Shown: positions 1-7,766 of the stretch, piece after piece
How positions within the stretch are numbered: the stretch's first letter is position 1
Layout: each line of letters starts with the position of its first letter
Assembly (NCBI RefSeq): GCF_024298885.1
Contig: NZ_CP101166.1
Location: 1,550,001 to 1,614,000 of the forward strand
Reading direction: 5' to 3'
DNA: 64,000 nucleotides
Source of the DNA: Haloglomus halophilum
GTDB lineage: Archaea; Halobacteriota; Halobacteria; Halobacteriales; Haloarculaceae
Program-made: the position numbers and the translations under genes
The notes under the pieces: model-generated
Seen by the model: the letters and a program-made list of their open reading frames with translations, nothing else
What the model was told of the DNA's origin: nothing
The model's database searches: none

Positions 1-4
1 GAAT

Positions 5-656
5 CCTGTTGAAAGCCCTCGCCCGCTCGACTTCCGTCAGAGCAAGCTCTGACGACTTCTGGCTCACTACGCTCGCCAGAACGGCCGGGACTCGCTGCGG
101 TCCTCGGGTTCGCTGCGCTCACCCTGCGGTCCTTGCGTCGTCCGGGGCGGGTCGAGGCGGATTGTCGGCTCCGCGGACAATCTAATAGCTGGCGGCTACG
201 CCGCCAGCCGGGCGCCGGGAGAGCTTCGTTCTCTCGAGCAATCGGCGGCGGAGCCGCCGATGACGGCCCCTTTCAGTCCCACCCTGTTGCTGGTTGCACA
301 GAGCGTCCGCGCGTGGTGGTTCCGGCGAAGTGCTAGTGTCCCCACACCTCCCCGCGCCAGCGCCGGACGTGTTCCGGCACGCTCGCTGGCGTCGTCGGCG
401 CTTCGCGCCGACTGCAAGCGGGACGGAGTCCCGCCCTGCGAGCGGCCTCCACAGCAGGGCCGCTGGCGCGCTTCCTGTCCTCGGAACCGGCTCGCCGAGT
501 AACCGCCACCTGGCCGGGAGCGCGTGGTGAGCGGCTTGCCTGCGAACCCGCGCGACCTGGGGAAGGGCAGGGTCACAGGGCCCGTGACACGTTCTATCCC
601 CTGGTTCTATCCCCTGGTGGACTCGAAGGTGAGCCGAGAGCCGAGGGCTTCGTAGG
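5..656. repeat. Non-coding hairpin-rich repeat element, copy A
   Basis: No credible gene lies here; open frames on both strands have arginine/serine-rich, shadow-like translations. The segment is a chain of short perfect hairpins: 36-53, 57-81, 160-182, 188-208, 242-260, 362-378, 394-412, 418-434, 441-464 and 572-588. Bases 547-571 are identical over 25 bases to 22371-22395, with the core GACCTGGGGAAGGGCAGG. Bases 613-629 match 22423-22439 with one mismatch, and 642-656 (CGAGGGCTTCGTAGG) match 22530-22544 exactly. A degenerate inverted copy of the right end is at about 11-21 (GAAAGCCCTCG). I infer a dispersed element, either MITE-like or a structured RNA locus. Its left end may lie outside the window. 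Confidence 0.7.
591..616. repeat. Two-copy 13-base tandem repeat
   Basis: The 13-base unit GTTCTATCCCCTG occurs twice in direct succession inside repeat element A, between the conserved core and the conserved right end. Copy B has no equivalent repeat, so it is a copy-specific expansion. Confidence 0.85.
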
Positions 657-773
657 TGTCTCCGTTGTCGTGGTCGTCGCCTTCGTTCTGAGAGCGTGCG
701 AGAGTCTCAGCAGACGACGGTCCTGTCCCGATATCTGAAAGATTGATAGGTGCGTCCACGTAACTGGCTGGCA

Positions 774-3131
774 GTGTCATCATACCTGGACGAGGACACG
801 GCCCGGACGCTGGACAGCGGCCGTGAGACGGCGGGCGCGATGCTCCGGCAGGTCCAGAAGCACCTGCAGAAGGTGTTCATCCTGTTCGTCATCGGGCTCA
901 TGGGGACCATCTACGTCCTCCGCAACTTCGTCTGGGCCCAGTTGAAGGCCGACCTCAACGTCCAGGAGGACATCGTCATCGTCGCGGTCACGCCGTTCGA
1001 CGTCATCCTCCTGCAGGTGAAGATCGGCCTCGTCGTCGGGATACTCGTCGCGCTCCCCCTGTTGCTCTACTACTCCCGGGATGCGCTGAAAGCGCGTGGC
1101 ATCTGGCCGACCGGCATCCCCCGCTGGAAGATCGCCACCGTCTCGTTCTTCAGCTTCCTGCTGTTCTGCGGCGGCGTCGCGTACGGGTACGCCGTCTTCT
1201 TCCCCACTGCCTTCCAGTTCCTCGCCGAGAACGCCGTCCAGTCCGGCTTCGCGCCGACCTACTCCATCGTCAAGTGGGCACAGTTCATCATGCTGCTCTC
1301 GGCCTCGTTCGGGCTCGCGGCCCAGCTCCCGCTCGTGATGAGCGCGCTCTCGTATTCGGGCGTCGTCCCGTACACGACGTTCCGTGACTACTGGCGCCAC
1401 GCCATCGTCGGGCTGTACGCCATCGGCGCCCTCTTCACGCCGCCGGACCCGCTCACGCAGCTGATGTGGGCGACACCGCTGGTCGTCCTCTACGCCATCA
1501 GCCTCCAGATATCGAAGTTCGTCGTCACCGCGAAGGTGTCCAGCGAGCGTCTCGGCGTGAAGAACGTCGCCCGCGACCGCTGGAACGTGCTCGCCGGCGC
1601 GGGCGCCGTCGCCTTCGCCGCGACCTACTTCGGCTATCGGGCGCTGCTGGCCGGCGCGGCCGACTCGCTGGTCCCGCGTGTCAACGCCGCCCTGACCGTT
1701 CTCGACCGGTACACCGCGACGGGGCGGCTCCGCCCGCCCTCGCAGTGGACGCCCGACCCCATCCTCGGGCTCTCACCCGAGGTGGCGCTCGGTATCGGCG
1801 CCGTCGTCGTCGGGCTCGGCGCGGTGCTGGTGACGCTGGCGTACCTCCTGGTGGCCGCCGTCGACGACATCATCGAGGCGGAGGGCGGGCTGAAAGCGGT
1901 CGAGCGTGGGCTCAACCGTTCGGCGACGGCCGGCGAGGGCGGCCCTGCTCCTGCCTCGACCGGCGCGCCCGGGGATATCGACCTCTCCGAACTCGATGCG
2001 GGCGGCATCCGTGCAGCACCCATCGAGGCGTTCGCCGATATGGAGGAGGACGAGGCGCTTTCGCTCGCCGGCGACGCCATGGACGAGGACGACCCCGACA
2101 CGGCCCAGGCCATCCTCGACCGCTTCGACGAGGCCCAGGAGCTGGTCGAGGCCGACCCCGTCGAGAAGGGGGCGACCGCGGCCGCGGCCAACGACGTGGG
2201 CCGTCCGGCGGGCGCGGCGGAGCCGGGCCCGAACGAGGCCGGCGTCAGCGCCGACACGGAGGAGGCTGGCGTCGGCACCAGGACCGCCGCGGGCGTCGCC
2301 AACGCCTTCACCGCCGAGGAGACCGACGAGGACGACATCGGCGGCTACCTCTACGACATCCAGTTCATCGTCGAGTCGCTCACCTCGAAGGCGTTCCTCA
2401 TCGTCGGGCTGTTCATGGTCGTGCTGGCGGCCTCGTTCAGCGCGCTCTATCTGGGCGGTATCGGTTACCTGAAAGAGCAGTTCATCAGCCGCGTCCCGTC
2501 GCAGGTGGTCGACCCCAGTGCCATCGATATCGTCGCGCTCCACCCGGTCGAGGTGCTCATCTTCGAGATCAAGGTCTCGGTCATCTTCGCTGCCGTCGCC
2601 ACGCTGCCCGTACTGCTGTACTTCGCGTGGCCCGCCCTGAAGGAGCGCGGCTTCGCCGCCGGTGACCGCAACGTCCTGCTCCTGTGGGGCGGGCTCACGA
2701 CACTCGGCCTCGTCGCCGGCAGTGCGGTCGGCTTCCTCTACGTCGCCCCCAACATCATCTCCTGGCTCGTCGCGGACGCGCTCGGCGCGAACATGGTCAT
2801 CGCCTACCAGATCAACTCCTTCGGCTGGCTCGTCTTCTTCACCACCGTCGGCGTCGGCCTGCTGTTCGACATCCCCGTCACGATGTACCTGTTCCACCGG
2901 GGCGGGCTGGTCCCCTACCGGACGCAGCTGGGGCGCTGGCGCGAGGTGACCGTGCTCATCCTCGGCGGCGCCGCGCTGTTCACGCCCAAGAGCGTCTTCT
3001 CGATGTTCATCGTCGGCATCCCGGTCCTGCTGGCGTACTTCGCGGGGCTGGCGCTGCTGTACGCGGTCACGCTGGGTGGGCGCCGGGGCGGGCCGAAGCC
3101 GACGCCGCCGGAGCCCGAGGCGGCGGACTGA
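774..3131 (+). CDS. tatC2: Tandem TatC protein (TatCt type), Sec-independent translocase
   Basis: This is the membrane receptor subunit of the twin-arginine pathway, which exports folded proteins. About 785 residues contain two TatC-like domains: roughly residues 22-270 (starting QKHLQKVFILFVIG) and 524-765 (DIQFIVESLTSKAFLIVG), each with several membrane segments. Between them lie two extra hydrophobic segments and a long acidic Ala/Glu/Asp linker at about 376-522. Fused double TatC proteins are characteristic of haloarchaea, where most exported proteins use Tat; several Tat substrates are encoded in this window. An upstream GTG at 750 would add eight residues. The start at 774 (MSSYLDED) is preferred because a TATA-like GATTGATAG lies about 29 bases before it, fitting a leaderless transcript. 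No tatA or single-domain tatC is in the window. Confidence 0.9.
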   Translation: MSSYLDEDTARTLDSGRETAGAMLRQVQKHLQKVFILFVIGLMGTIYVLRNFVWAQLKADLNVQEDIVIVAVTPFDVILLQVKIGLVVGILVALPLLLYYSRDALKARGIWPTGIPRWKIATVSFFSFLLFCGGVAYGYAVFFPTAFQFLAENAVQSGFAPTYSIVKWAQFIMLLSASFGLAAQLPLVMSALSYSGVVPYTTFRDYWRHAIVGLYAIGALFTPPDPLTQLMWATPLVVLYAISLQISKFVVTAKVSSERLGVKNVARDRWNVLAGAGAVAFAATYFGYRALLAGAADSLVPRVNAALTVLDRYTATGRLRPPSQWTPDPILGLSPEVALGIGAVVVGLGAVLVTLAYLLVAAVDDIIEAEGGLKAVERGLNRSATAGEGGPAPASTGAPGDIDLSELDAGGIRAAPIEAFADMEEDEALSLAGDAMDEDDPDTAQAILDRFDEAQELVEADPVEKGATAAAANDVGRPAGAAEPGPNEAGVSADTEEAGVGTRTAAGVANAFTAEETDEDDIGGYLYDIQFIVESLTSKAFLIVGLFMVVLAASFSALYLGGIGYLKEQFISRVPSQVVDPSAIDIVALHPVEVLIFEIKVSVIFAAVATLPVLLYFAWPALKERGFAAGDRNVLLLWGGLTTLGLVAGSAVGFLYVAPNIISWLVADALGANMVIAYQINSFGWLVFFTTVGVGLLFDIPVTMYLFHRGGLVPYRTQLGRWREVTVLILGGAALFTPKSVFSMFIVGIPVLLAYFAGLALLYAVTLGGRRGGPKPTPPEPEAAD

Positions 3132-3223
3132 CACCGACAGGATATCAAACCACTCCGCTCTGCGATTGTATCCTTGTTTGGTGTATTATCGCACAACTAT
3201 CTGGATTGTTTGCCGATGATGGG

Positions 3224-3655
3224 TCAGACCGCTTCCGGGTCCAGTCGGTCGACGATACCGCCGAAGTCGTCGTCGAAACTGAGCACGGCGTCGATGTCGT
3301 GGCGCTCACAGAGTGCGACCGTCGTCGCGTCGGTGAAACTCAGGTGCTGGTCGTCGTACCGCTCGAACACCGTCACCGCATCCGTGAAGACCGCGGTCGA
3401 CACCTGGAGCAACTCGTACGCCCGTGGGTACGGGTCGACGCCTCGAAGGCGCTCCCCGAGTCGCCGTGCCGGCGGGAACGACCCACTACGCGCAAGCGTC
3501 AGCGTGACGGCCTCGTCGTAGATGTAGTCGCTCACGTAGGGCTGGCCGAGTTCCCCGTCGTAGACGGCTTCGAGGGCCTCGCTGGCACTCTCGTGTCGAG
3601 TGGCGTCCTCGTCGTGGTCCGCGTAGAGAACCCCCGTGTCGACGATGACCGTCAT
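3224..3655 (-). CDS. vapC: PIN-domain ribonuclease, VapC-like toxin
   Basis: A 143-residue protein opens with VDTGVLYADHDEDATRH, the first acidic motif of PIN nucleases. It continues with DYIYDEAVTLTLARSG and ends with LSFTDATTVALCERHDIDAVLSFDDDF, which supplies the remaining conserved acidic residues. Length and architecture match VapC toxins, which cleave RNA. The start overlaps the stop of the upstream gene by four bases (ATGA), the usual antitoxin-toxin coupling. The target RNA cannot be told. It converges on tatC2, with an AT-rich gap between. Confidence 0.82.
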   Translation of the reverse strand: MTVIVDTGVLYADHDEDATRHESASEALEAVYDGELGQPYVSDYIYDEAVTLTLARSGSFPPARRLGERLRGVDPYPRAYELLQVSTAVFTDAVTVFERYDDQHLSFTDATTVALCERHDIDAVLSFDDDFGGIVDRLDPEAV

Positions 3656-3927
3656 CCGTAGAGAATGTCGTCGATGTCGTCCTCATCCGTCTCGACCCCG
3701 GAGGCGAACCGGCCCTCCTGCATCGCCCGTTTCTCCGACTCGGAGAGGGGCACCGTGGACTCGCGGAACGAGTCGATGACCTCGGCGCGTGACGCGTACG
3801 CGTCGTCGATGAGTCTCGTCAGGAGTGCCTGCTGGGTCACCGACTGCCCGGTCCGGAGTCGAATCTCCGCCTGGAGTTCCTCGAGGCGCTCTTTGGCCTC
3901 CTCGTCCACCTTGACGGCCGTCGCCAT
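3652..3927 (-). CDS. vapB: VapB-like antitoxin, ribbon-helix-helix type
   Basis: About 91 residues beginning MATAVKVDEEAKERLEELQAE. The amphipathic N-terminus with a following helix resembles small RHH/CopG-like DNA-binding antitoxins, and the acidic C-terminus (TDEDDIDDILYG) could wrap the toxin. It directly precedes vapC with an ATGA overlap, so the pair is probably one autoregulated operon. Alternative in-frame starts exist at 3942 and 3960. The 3927 start is chosen because the residues upstream of it do not resemble the family. Family assignment of so short a protein is moderate; the toxin neighbour is the stronger argument. Confidence 0.7.
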   Translation of the reverse strand: MATAVKVDEEAKERLEELQAEIRLRTGQSVTQQALLTRLIDDAYASRAEVIDSFRESTVPLSESEKRAMQEGRFASGVETDEDDIDDILYG

Positions 3928-4011
3928 ACCTGTGAGTTTCATCCGAAACCTGGTAAACATTTCCACCGGAGCGGTCGGGAGGGTCAAGAGCCAGCGGCTG
4001 CAATCGGTCCC

Positions 4012-4200
4012 ATGCCCAAGATATCCGTCGAGATGCCCCAGGAGCTCCTCGACGACCTCGACGAGCACGTCGGCGACGACGGGAAGTTCGTCAACCGGAG
4101 CGACGCCATCCGCGCCTCCGTGCGGAAGACGCTGGACGTGCTGGACGAGATCGACGCCCGACACGGGCGGCTGGAGGCCGACGAGGAAGAGGAAGCGTAG
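4012..4200 (+). CDS. Small ribbon-helix-helix DNA-binding protein
   Basis: A 62-residue protein: MPKISVEMPQELLDDLDEHV is a typical RHH beta strand plus first helix, followed by FVNRSDAIRASVRKTLDVL as the second helix, then an acidic tail. Similar CopG/Arc-family proteins act as dimeric transcription regulators. It diverges from vapB across an 84-base gap and ends one base before the rlmE stop codon on the opposite strand. The sequence gives no target. It could regulate the neighbouring toxin-antitoxin promoter, but that is inference from position only. Confidence 0.8.
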   Translation: MPKISVEMPQELLDDLDEHVGDDGKFVNRSDAIRASVRKTLDVLDEIDARHGRLEADEEEEA

Positions 4201-5043
4201 TCAGTTCGCGTCCTCGGCGGCGGGTTCGGCCGCCTCGTCCGGGTCACGGTCGACCACCTCGGCGAAGCCAAAGCGGGGCTTCACCTCGTCGACCCGCACC
4301 CGCACCACATCGCCCACGCTGGTCCCCGGGACGAACAGCGTGTACCCCTCGACGCGGGCGATGCCGTCGCCCTCGTTGCCCTCGTCGGTCACCTCGACGA
4401 CGACCTCGTCGCCGGCCCGGACGGGCGCTGTGAGGCGGTTCTTCGCGACGAGATAGAGCTCCGAGGACGAGTCCCGCGAGGCAGGCGGGCGGACCTCCCG
4501 GACGTACTCGAACTCCGCGTCGATGTCGGCCTTCAGGTCGTCGAGGTCGCGCCCGTCGAACACCTTCACGGCGAGGTCGCCGCCCGCCGGGAGGACCGTC
4601 AGTGCGGTTTCGAACGCCTGCCGCGCGAGGTGGACCGAGCGCGCGTGGTCGAGGTCGTACTCCCCGCTCATGTTCGGCGCCATGTCCGAGAGGACGGTGT
4701 CGGCGCCGCCCTCGTCGACCATCTCCTGGACCCGCTCGCGGGTGTCGGCCTCGGTCATGTCCCCGCGGACGGTCTCGATGTGGGCGGCGCCGTCGCCGCT
4801 GCCGGCCTCGTCCTCGGAGAGGTTCCGGACGTTCTGGAGGTCGACGCCGACGACCTTGCCGCTCGCGCCGACGCGCTGGGCCGCGACCTGCAGCCAGCCA
4901 CCCGGCGCCGCGCCCAGGTCGACGACGATGTCGCCCTGCGAGAGGAGGTCGGCCTCCTCGTCGAGCTGCTGGAGCTTGTAGGCCGCCCGCGAGCGGTAGC
5001 CCTCCTGCTTGGCGCGGTTGTAGTACTCGTCACGACCCGTCAT
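4201..5043 (-). CDS. rlmE: 23S rRNA (uridine-2'-O-)-methyltransferase RlmE (FtsJ) with TRAM domain
   Basis: About 280 residues. The N-terminal two thirds is an FtsJ/RrmJ SAM-dependent methyltransferase: DEYYNRAKQEGYRSRAAYKL (FtsJ signature region), DLGAAPGGWLQ (SAM-binding loop), LSDMAPNMSG (catalytic Asp region) and KVFDG (catalytic Lys region), which supplies the K-D-K-E-type residues of the family. The C-terminal 60 residues (DEVVVEVTDEGNEGDGIARVEGYTLFVPG) form a TRAM RNA-binding domain, a common archaeal addition. The start MTGRDEYY at 5043 is chosen because the open frame upstream lacks homology-like sequence. The 237 bases to the next gene hold nothing I recognise. Confidence 0.93.
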   Translation of the reverse strand: MTGRDEYYNRAKQEGYRSRAAYKLQQLDEEADLLSQGDIVVDLGAAPGGWLQVAAQRVGASGKVVGVDLQNVRNLSEDEAGSGDGAAHIETVRGDMTEADTRERVQEMVDEGGADTVLSDMAPNMSGEYDLDHARSVHLARQAFETALTVLPAGGDLAVKVFDGRDLDDLKADIDAEFEYVREVRPPASRDSSSELYLVAKNRLTAPVRAGDEVVVEVTDEGNEGDGIARVEGYTLFVPGTSVGDVVRVRVDEVKPRFGFAEVVDRDPDEAAEPAAEDAN

Positions 5044-5280
5044 GTACGTCTCTCCGTGTTCGTCGATACGGTCTCGGAGGGGGAATGCCGGGTGCATCGC
5101 CCTGGTCGCTCTCCGTCCTCCGAGCGTGATAGTCGGCTCCTCGGTTCCGTCGAATCCACGGTCATACACGTCGTGACGCCGCGGATGCGGAAATGGACAT
5201 CGGATGCGCCCTTGTGGCTGTGGCTGCGTCCGCACGCGGCCACGACGACCGTCTCGACCTCGAGTTCGCCGGACCGGGCT

Positions 5281-7683
5281 TCAGCCGTCGAAGAACCGGT
5301 CGGGTTCCATCCGCGAGAGCCGCATCGAGTTGCCCGTCACGCCGAGGCTCATCCCCATGTCCCCGACCACGACCGCCAGCGCGACGCTCACCAGGCCCAG
5401 CGGCACGCCGAGTGCGAGCAGCGCCTTCACGCCGAGACTCGACCAGATGTTCTGCCGGATGACGCCGTTGGCCTTGTTCGAGAGCGCGTAGAGGTAGGGG
5501 AGCTTGCCGATGTCGTCGCCCATCAGCGCGATGTCGGCGGTCTCGATGGCCGTGTCCGTGCCGGCCGCGCCCATCGCGATGCCGACATCGGCGGTCGCCA
5601 GCGCGGGCGCGTCGTTGATGCCGTCGCCGACCATCGCCACGTCGCCGTACTCGGCCTGCAGTTCCGCCACGGCGTCGACCTTCTCGTCCGGCAACAGCTC
5701 GGCCCGGTACTCGTCCACGCCGACCTGCTCGGCGATGGCGCGGGCGGTGCCCTCGTTGTCGCCGGTCAGCATCACCACGTGTGCGACGCCGAGGTCGTGC
5801 AGCCGTGCGACCGCTCGCTCGGCGCCCGGCCGTACCTCGTCGGCGATGGCGATGACACCGACCAGTTCGTCCTCGGTGCCGACGAGGATGACCGTCTTCC
5901 CTTCGTCCTCGAACCGGGCGACAGCGCCGTTCTCGATGTCGGCACAGTCCTCGCGCTCGCACTGCTCGTCTGCCACCTCGGCGACCGCCCCGCCGTCGGT
6001 ACGGAGGTGCGCGTGCGACAGGTCGAAGCCCAGCTCCTCGAACAGGGACGGCTTGCCCGCGTAGTACGTCTCGTCGCCGACAGCCGCACGGATTCCCTTC
6101 CCCGTGATGCTCTCGAACGCCTCGATGGCCGGCAGGTCGCCGACCGCCGCCGCGTCGGCACGCGCGAGGATCGCCTCGGCGATGGGGTGTTCGCTGCGCT
6201 GTTCGAGCGCGGCCGCGTGCCGGAGTACCGTCTCCTCGCTCGCACCACCGAGCGCCACCACGTCCGTGACCGCGAGTTCACCCTTGGTGAGGGTCCCCGT
6301 CTTGTCCACGGCGATGGCGTCGACATCACCCATCGCCTCGAGGTGGTTGCCGCCCTTGATGAGGACGCCGTTCTTCGCGGCGCTGGTGATCCCGGAGACG
6401 ACGGAGACGGGCGTGGAGATGACGAACGCGCACGGACACGCGATGACCAGCAGGGTGAGCCCACGGATGAACCACGTCTGCCAGCTCCCGCTGAAGGTGT
6501 GCGAGAAGCCGGCGAGCCCGACGGTGGCGCCCCCGCTGATGAACAGCGGCGGGAGGGCGGCGGTCAGGATCGCCAGGACGACGACCGTCGGCGTGTAGTA
6601 GCCCGCGAACCGGTCGACGAACTGCTCCTTCTCGGTCTTGTTCGCCTGTGCCCCCTGCACCATCTCGATGATCTGCGAGAGCGTCGATTCCGAGGCGGGC
6701 GCGGTCGTCTCGAACTCGAGATATCCGTCCTCGTTGATGCTGCCGGCGTACACCTCGTCGCCGACGCCCTTGTCGACGGGGACGCTCTCGCCGGTGATGG
6801 GGGACTCGTCGACCGCACTGCCGCCCTCGACGACGGTGCCGTCGAGCGGGATCTTGTCGCCGGGGCGGACGATGACCGTCTCGCCGACCTCCACCTCGTC
6901 GGCGGGGACGGTCACCTCCTCGCCGTCGGCTCCGGGTGTCTCCGACGACCCGGTGTCGCGGCGGACGGTCGCCTCGTCTGGCGACAGCTCCATCAGCTCC
7001 CGCAGTGAGTCACGCGCCCGGTCCATCGCGTACTCCTCCAGCAGTTCGGCGATGCTGAACAGCACCGCCAGCGTCGCGGCCTCGACGAAGTAGCCGATGC
7101 CGGTCGCGGCGATGATGGCCGTCCCCATCAGCAGGTCGATGTCGAGGCTCAGGTTCTTCGCGGAGTAGTAGCCGCTGCGGACGACCGGGATACCGCTGGT
7201 GACGACCGCGACGAGGAAGAGCACGTCCGCGACGTGCAGTGGGTACTCGAGGACGCTCGCGACGGCGACGTTCCCCCCGGCGAGGACGAACTCGAAGAGG
7301 AGGCCGAGCGTCACGAACACCGCACCGACCCACGTCTTGACCGCCCGGGAACTCGTCCAGATCTCGGACGGGGGGGCGATCTCCATCCCACCGCTGTCGG
7401 TGTCTTCGCTCTCATCACCACGGCCGACGACCTCGTAGCCGGCGTTCTCGATGGCTCGAACGATGTCGGCCTCGGTGGTGCGGTCGGGGTCGTAGGTGAC
7501 CCTGGCCGTGCCGGTGGTCGGCTGGAGCGCGGCCTCGACCACGCCGTCGACGCGCCCGAGGCTCTTGTCGACCTTCCCCGCACAGGAGGGGCAGTCCATC
7601 TCGGGGACGGCGAGGCGGGCGGTCAGCTCGCGCCGCTGTCCGCCATCGGGTGTCGGCCCCGCTGCATCCGAGGTCTCTGTCAT
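5281..7683 (-). CDS. zntA: P1B-type heavy-metal ATPase, probable Zn/Cd/Pb exporter
   Basis: An 800-residue P1B ATPase that pumps metal ions out across the membrane. Visible parts: a heavy-metal-associated domain with MDCPSC near residues 29-34, the phosphatase-loop motif TGES, the membrane metal site CPC at about 416-418 within CPCAFVISTP, the phosphorylated Asp in DKTGTLT at about 460, the SEHP motif and GDGINDAPALA. The last two membrane helices carry a Lys (NIWSSLGVKALL) and an Asp (VVVGDMGMSLG), the pattern of the P1B-2 Zn/Cd/Pb group rather than copper CopA pumps. A cysteine pair in the nucleotide-binding region (EQCEREDCAD) is unusual and may be a regulatory metal site. The promoter holds a strong palindrome, and a probable regulator lies just upstream. 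Confidence 0.9.
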   Translation of the reverse strand: MTETSDAAGPTPDGGQRRELTARLAVPEMDCPSCAGKVDKSLGRVDGVVEAALQPTTGTARVTYDPDRTTEADIVRAIENAGYEVVGRGDESEDTDSGGMEIAPPSEIWTSSRAVKTWVGAVFVTLGLLFEFVLAGGNVAVASVLEYPLHVADVLFLVAVVTSGIPVVRSGYYSAKNLSLDIDLLMGTAIIAATGIGYFVEAATLAVLFSIAELLEEYAMDRARDSLRELMELSPDEATVRRDTGSSETPGADGEEVTVPADEVEVGETVIVRPGDKIPLDGTVVEGGSAVDESPITGESVPVDKGVGDEVYAGSINEDGYLEFETTAPASESTLSQIIEMVQGAQANKTEKEQFVDRFAGYYTPTVVVLAILTAALPPLFISGGATVGLAGFSHTFSGSWQTWFIRGLTLLVIACPCAFVISTPVSVVSGITSAAKNGVLIKGGNHLEAMGDVDAIAVDKTGTLTKGELAVTDVVALGGASEETVLRHAAALEQRSEHPIAEAILARADAAAVGDLPAIEAFESITGKGIRAAVGDETYYAGKPSLFEELGFDLSHAHLRTDGGAVAEVADEQCEREDCADIENGAVARFEDEGKTVILVGTEDELVGVIAIADEVRPGAERAVARLHDLGVAHVVMLTGDNEGTARAIAEQVGVDEYRAELLPDEKVDAVAELQAEYGDVAMVGDGINDAPALATADVGIAMGAAGTDTAIETADIALMGDDIGKLPYLYALSNKANGVIRQNIWSSLGVKALLALGVPLGLVSVALAVVVGDMGMSLGVTGNSMRLSRMEPDRFFDG

Positions 7684-7698
7684 ACCTCACGGTAGGGG

Positions 7699-7739
7699 CG
7701 GGAGTTCGATAGGCCTTTATTGGAATATTCCAACTCCCG
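7699..7739 (-). promoter_or_regulatory. Nested palindrome over the metal ATPase promoter, candidate operator
   Basis: The 14-base perfect palindrome TTGGAATATTCCAA (7720-7733) is enclosed by a second inverted pair, CGGGAGTT (7699-7706) and AACTCCCG (7732-7739). Read on the minus strand, the inner palindrome runs into an AATAAAGG TATA-like box about 30-36 bases before the ATPase start. A protein bound here would block TBP/TFB. The upstream HTH protein is the obvious candidate binder, but this is inference. Confidence 0.6.
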
Positions 7740-7766
7740 GCGCAGCGTGATGCTGGCTTCTGGGCG

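Noticed and set aside
1-12. Possible tRNA 3' end (GAATCC at the left edge)
   Set aside because: The following bases do not give a matching acceptor stem within the window and the rest would be outside.
133-576. Small frames inside element A
   Set aside because: Frames on both strands cover the same bases with low-complexity Arg/Ser/Pro translations; the hairpins explain the sequence better.
1906-2472. Arg/Ser/Thr-rich rightward frame inside tatC2
   Set aside because: It is a +1 shadow of the acidic linker.
5044-5280. Small frames between rlmE and the metal ATPase
   Set aside because: No frame has a plausible promoter, start context or conserved-looking composition.
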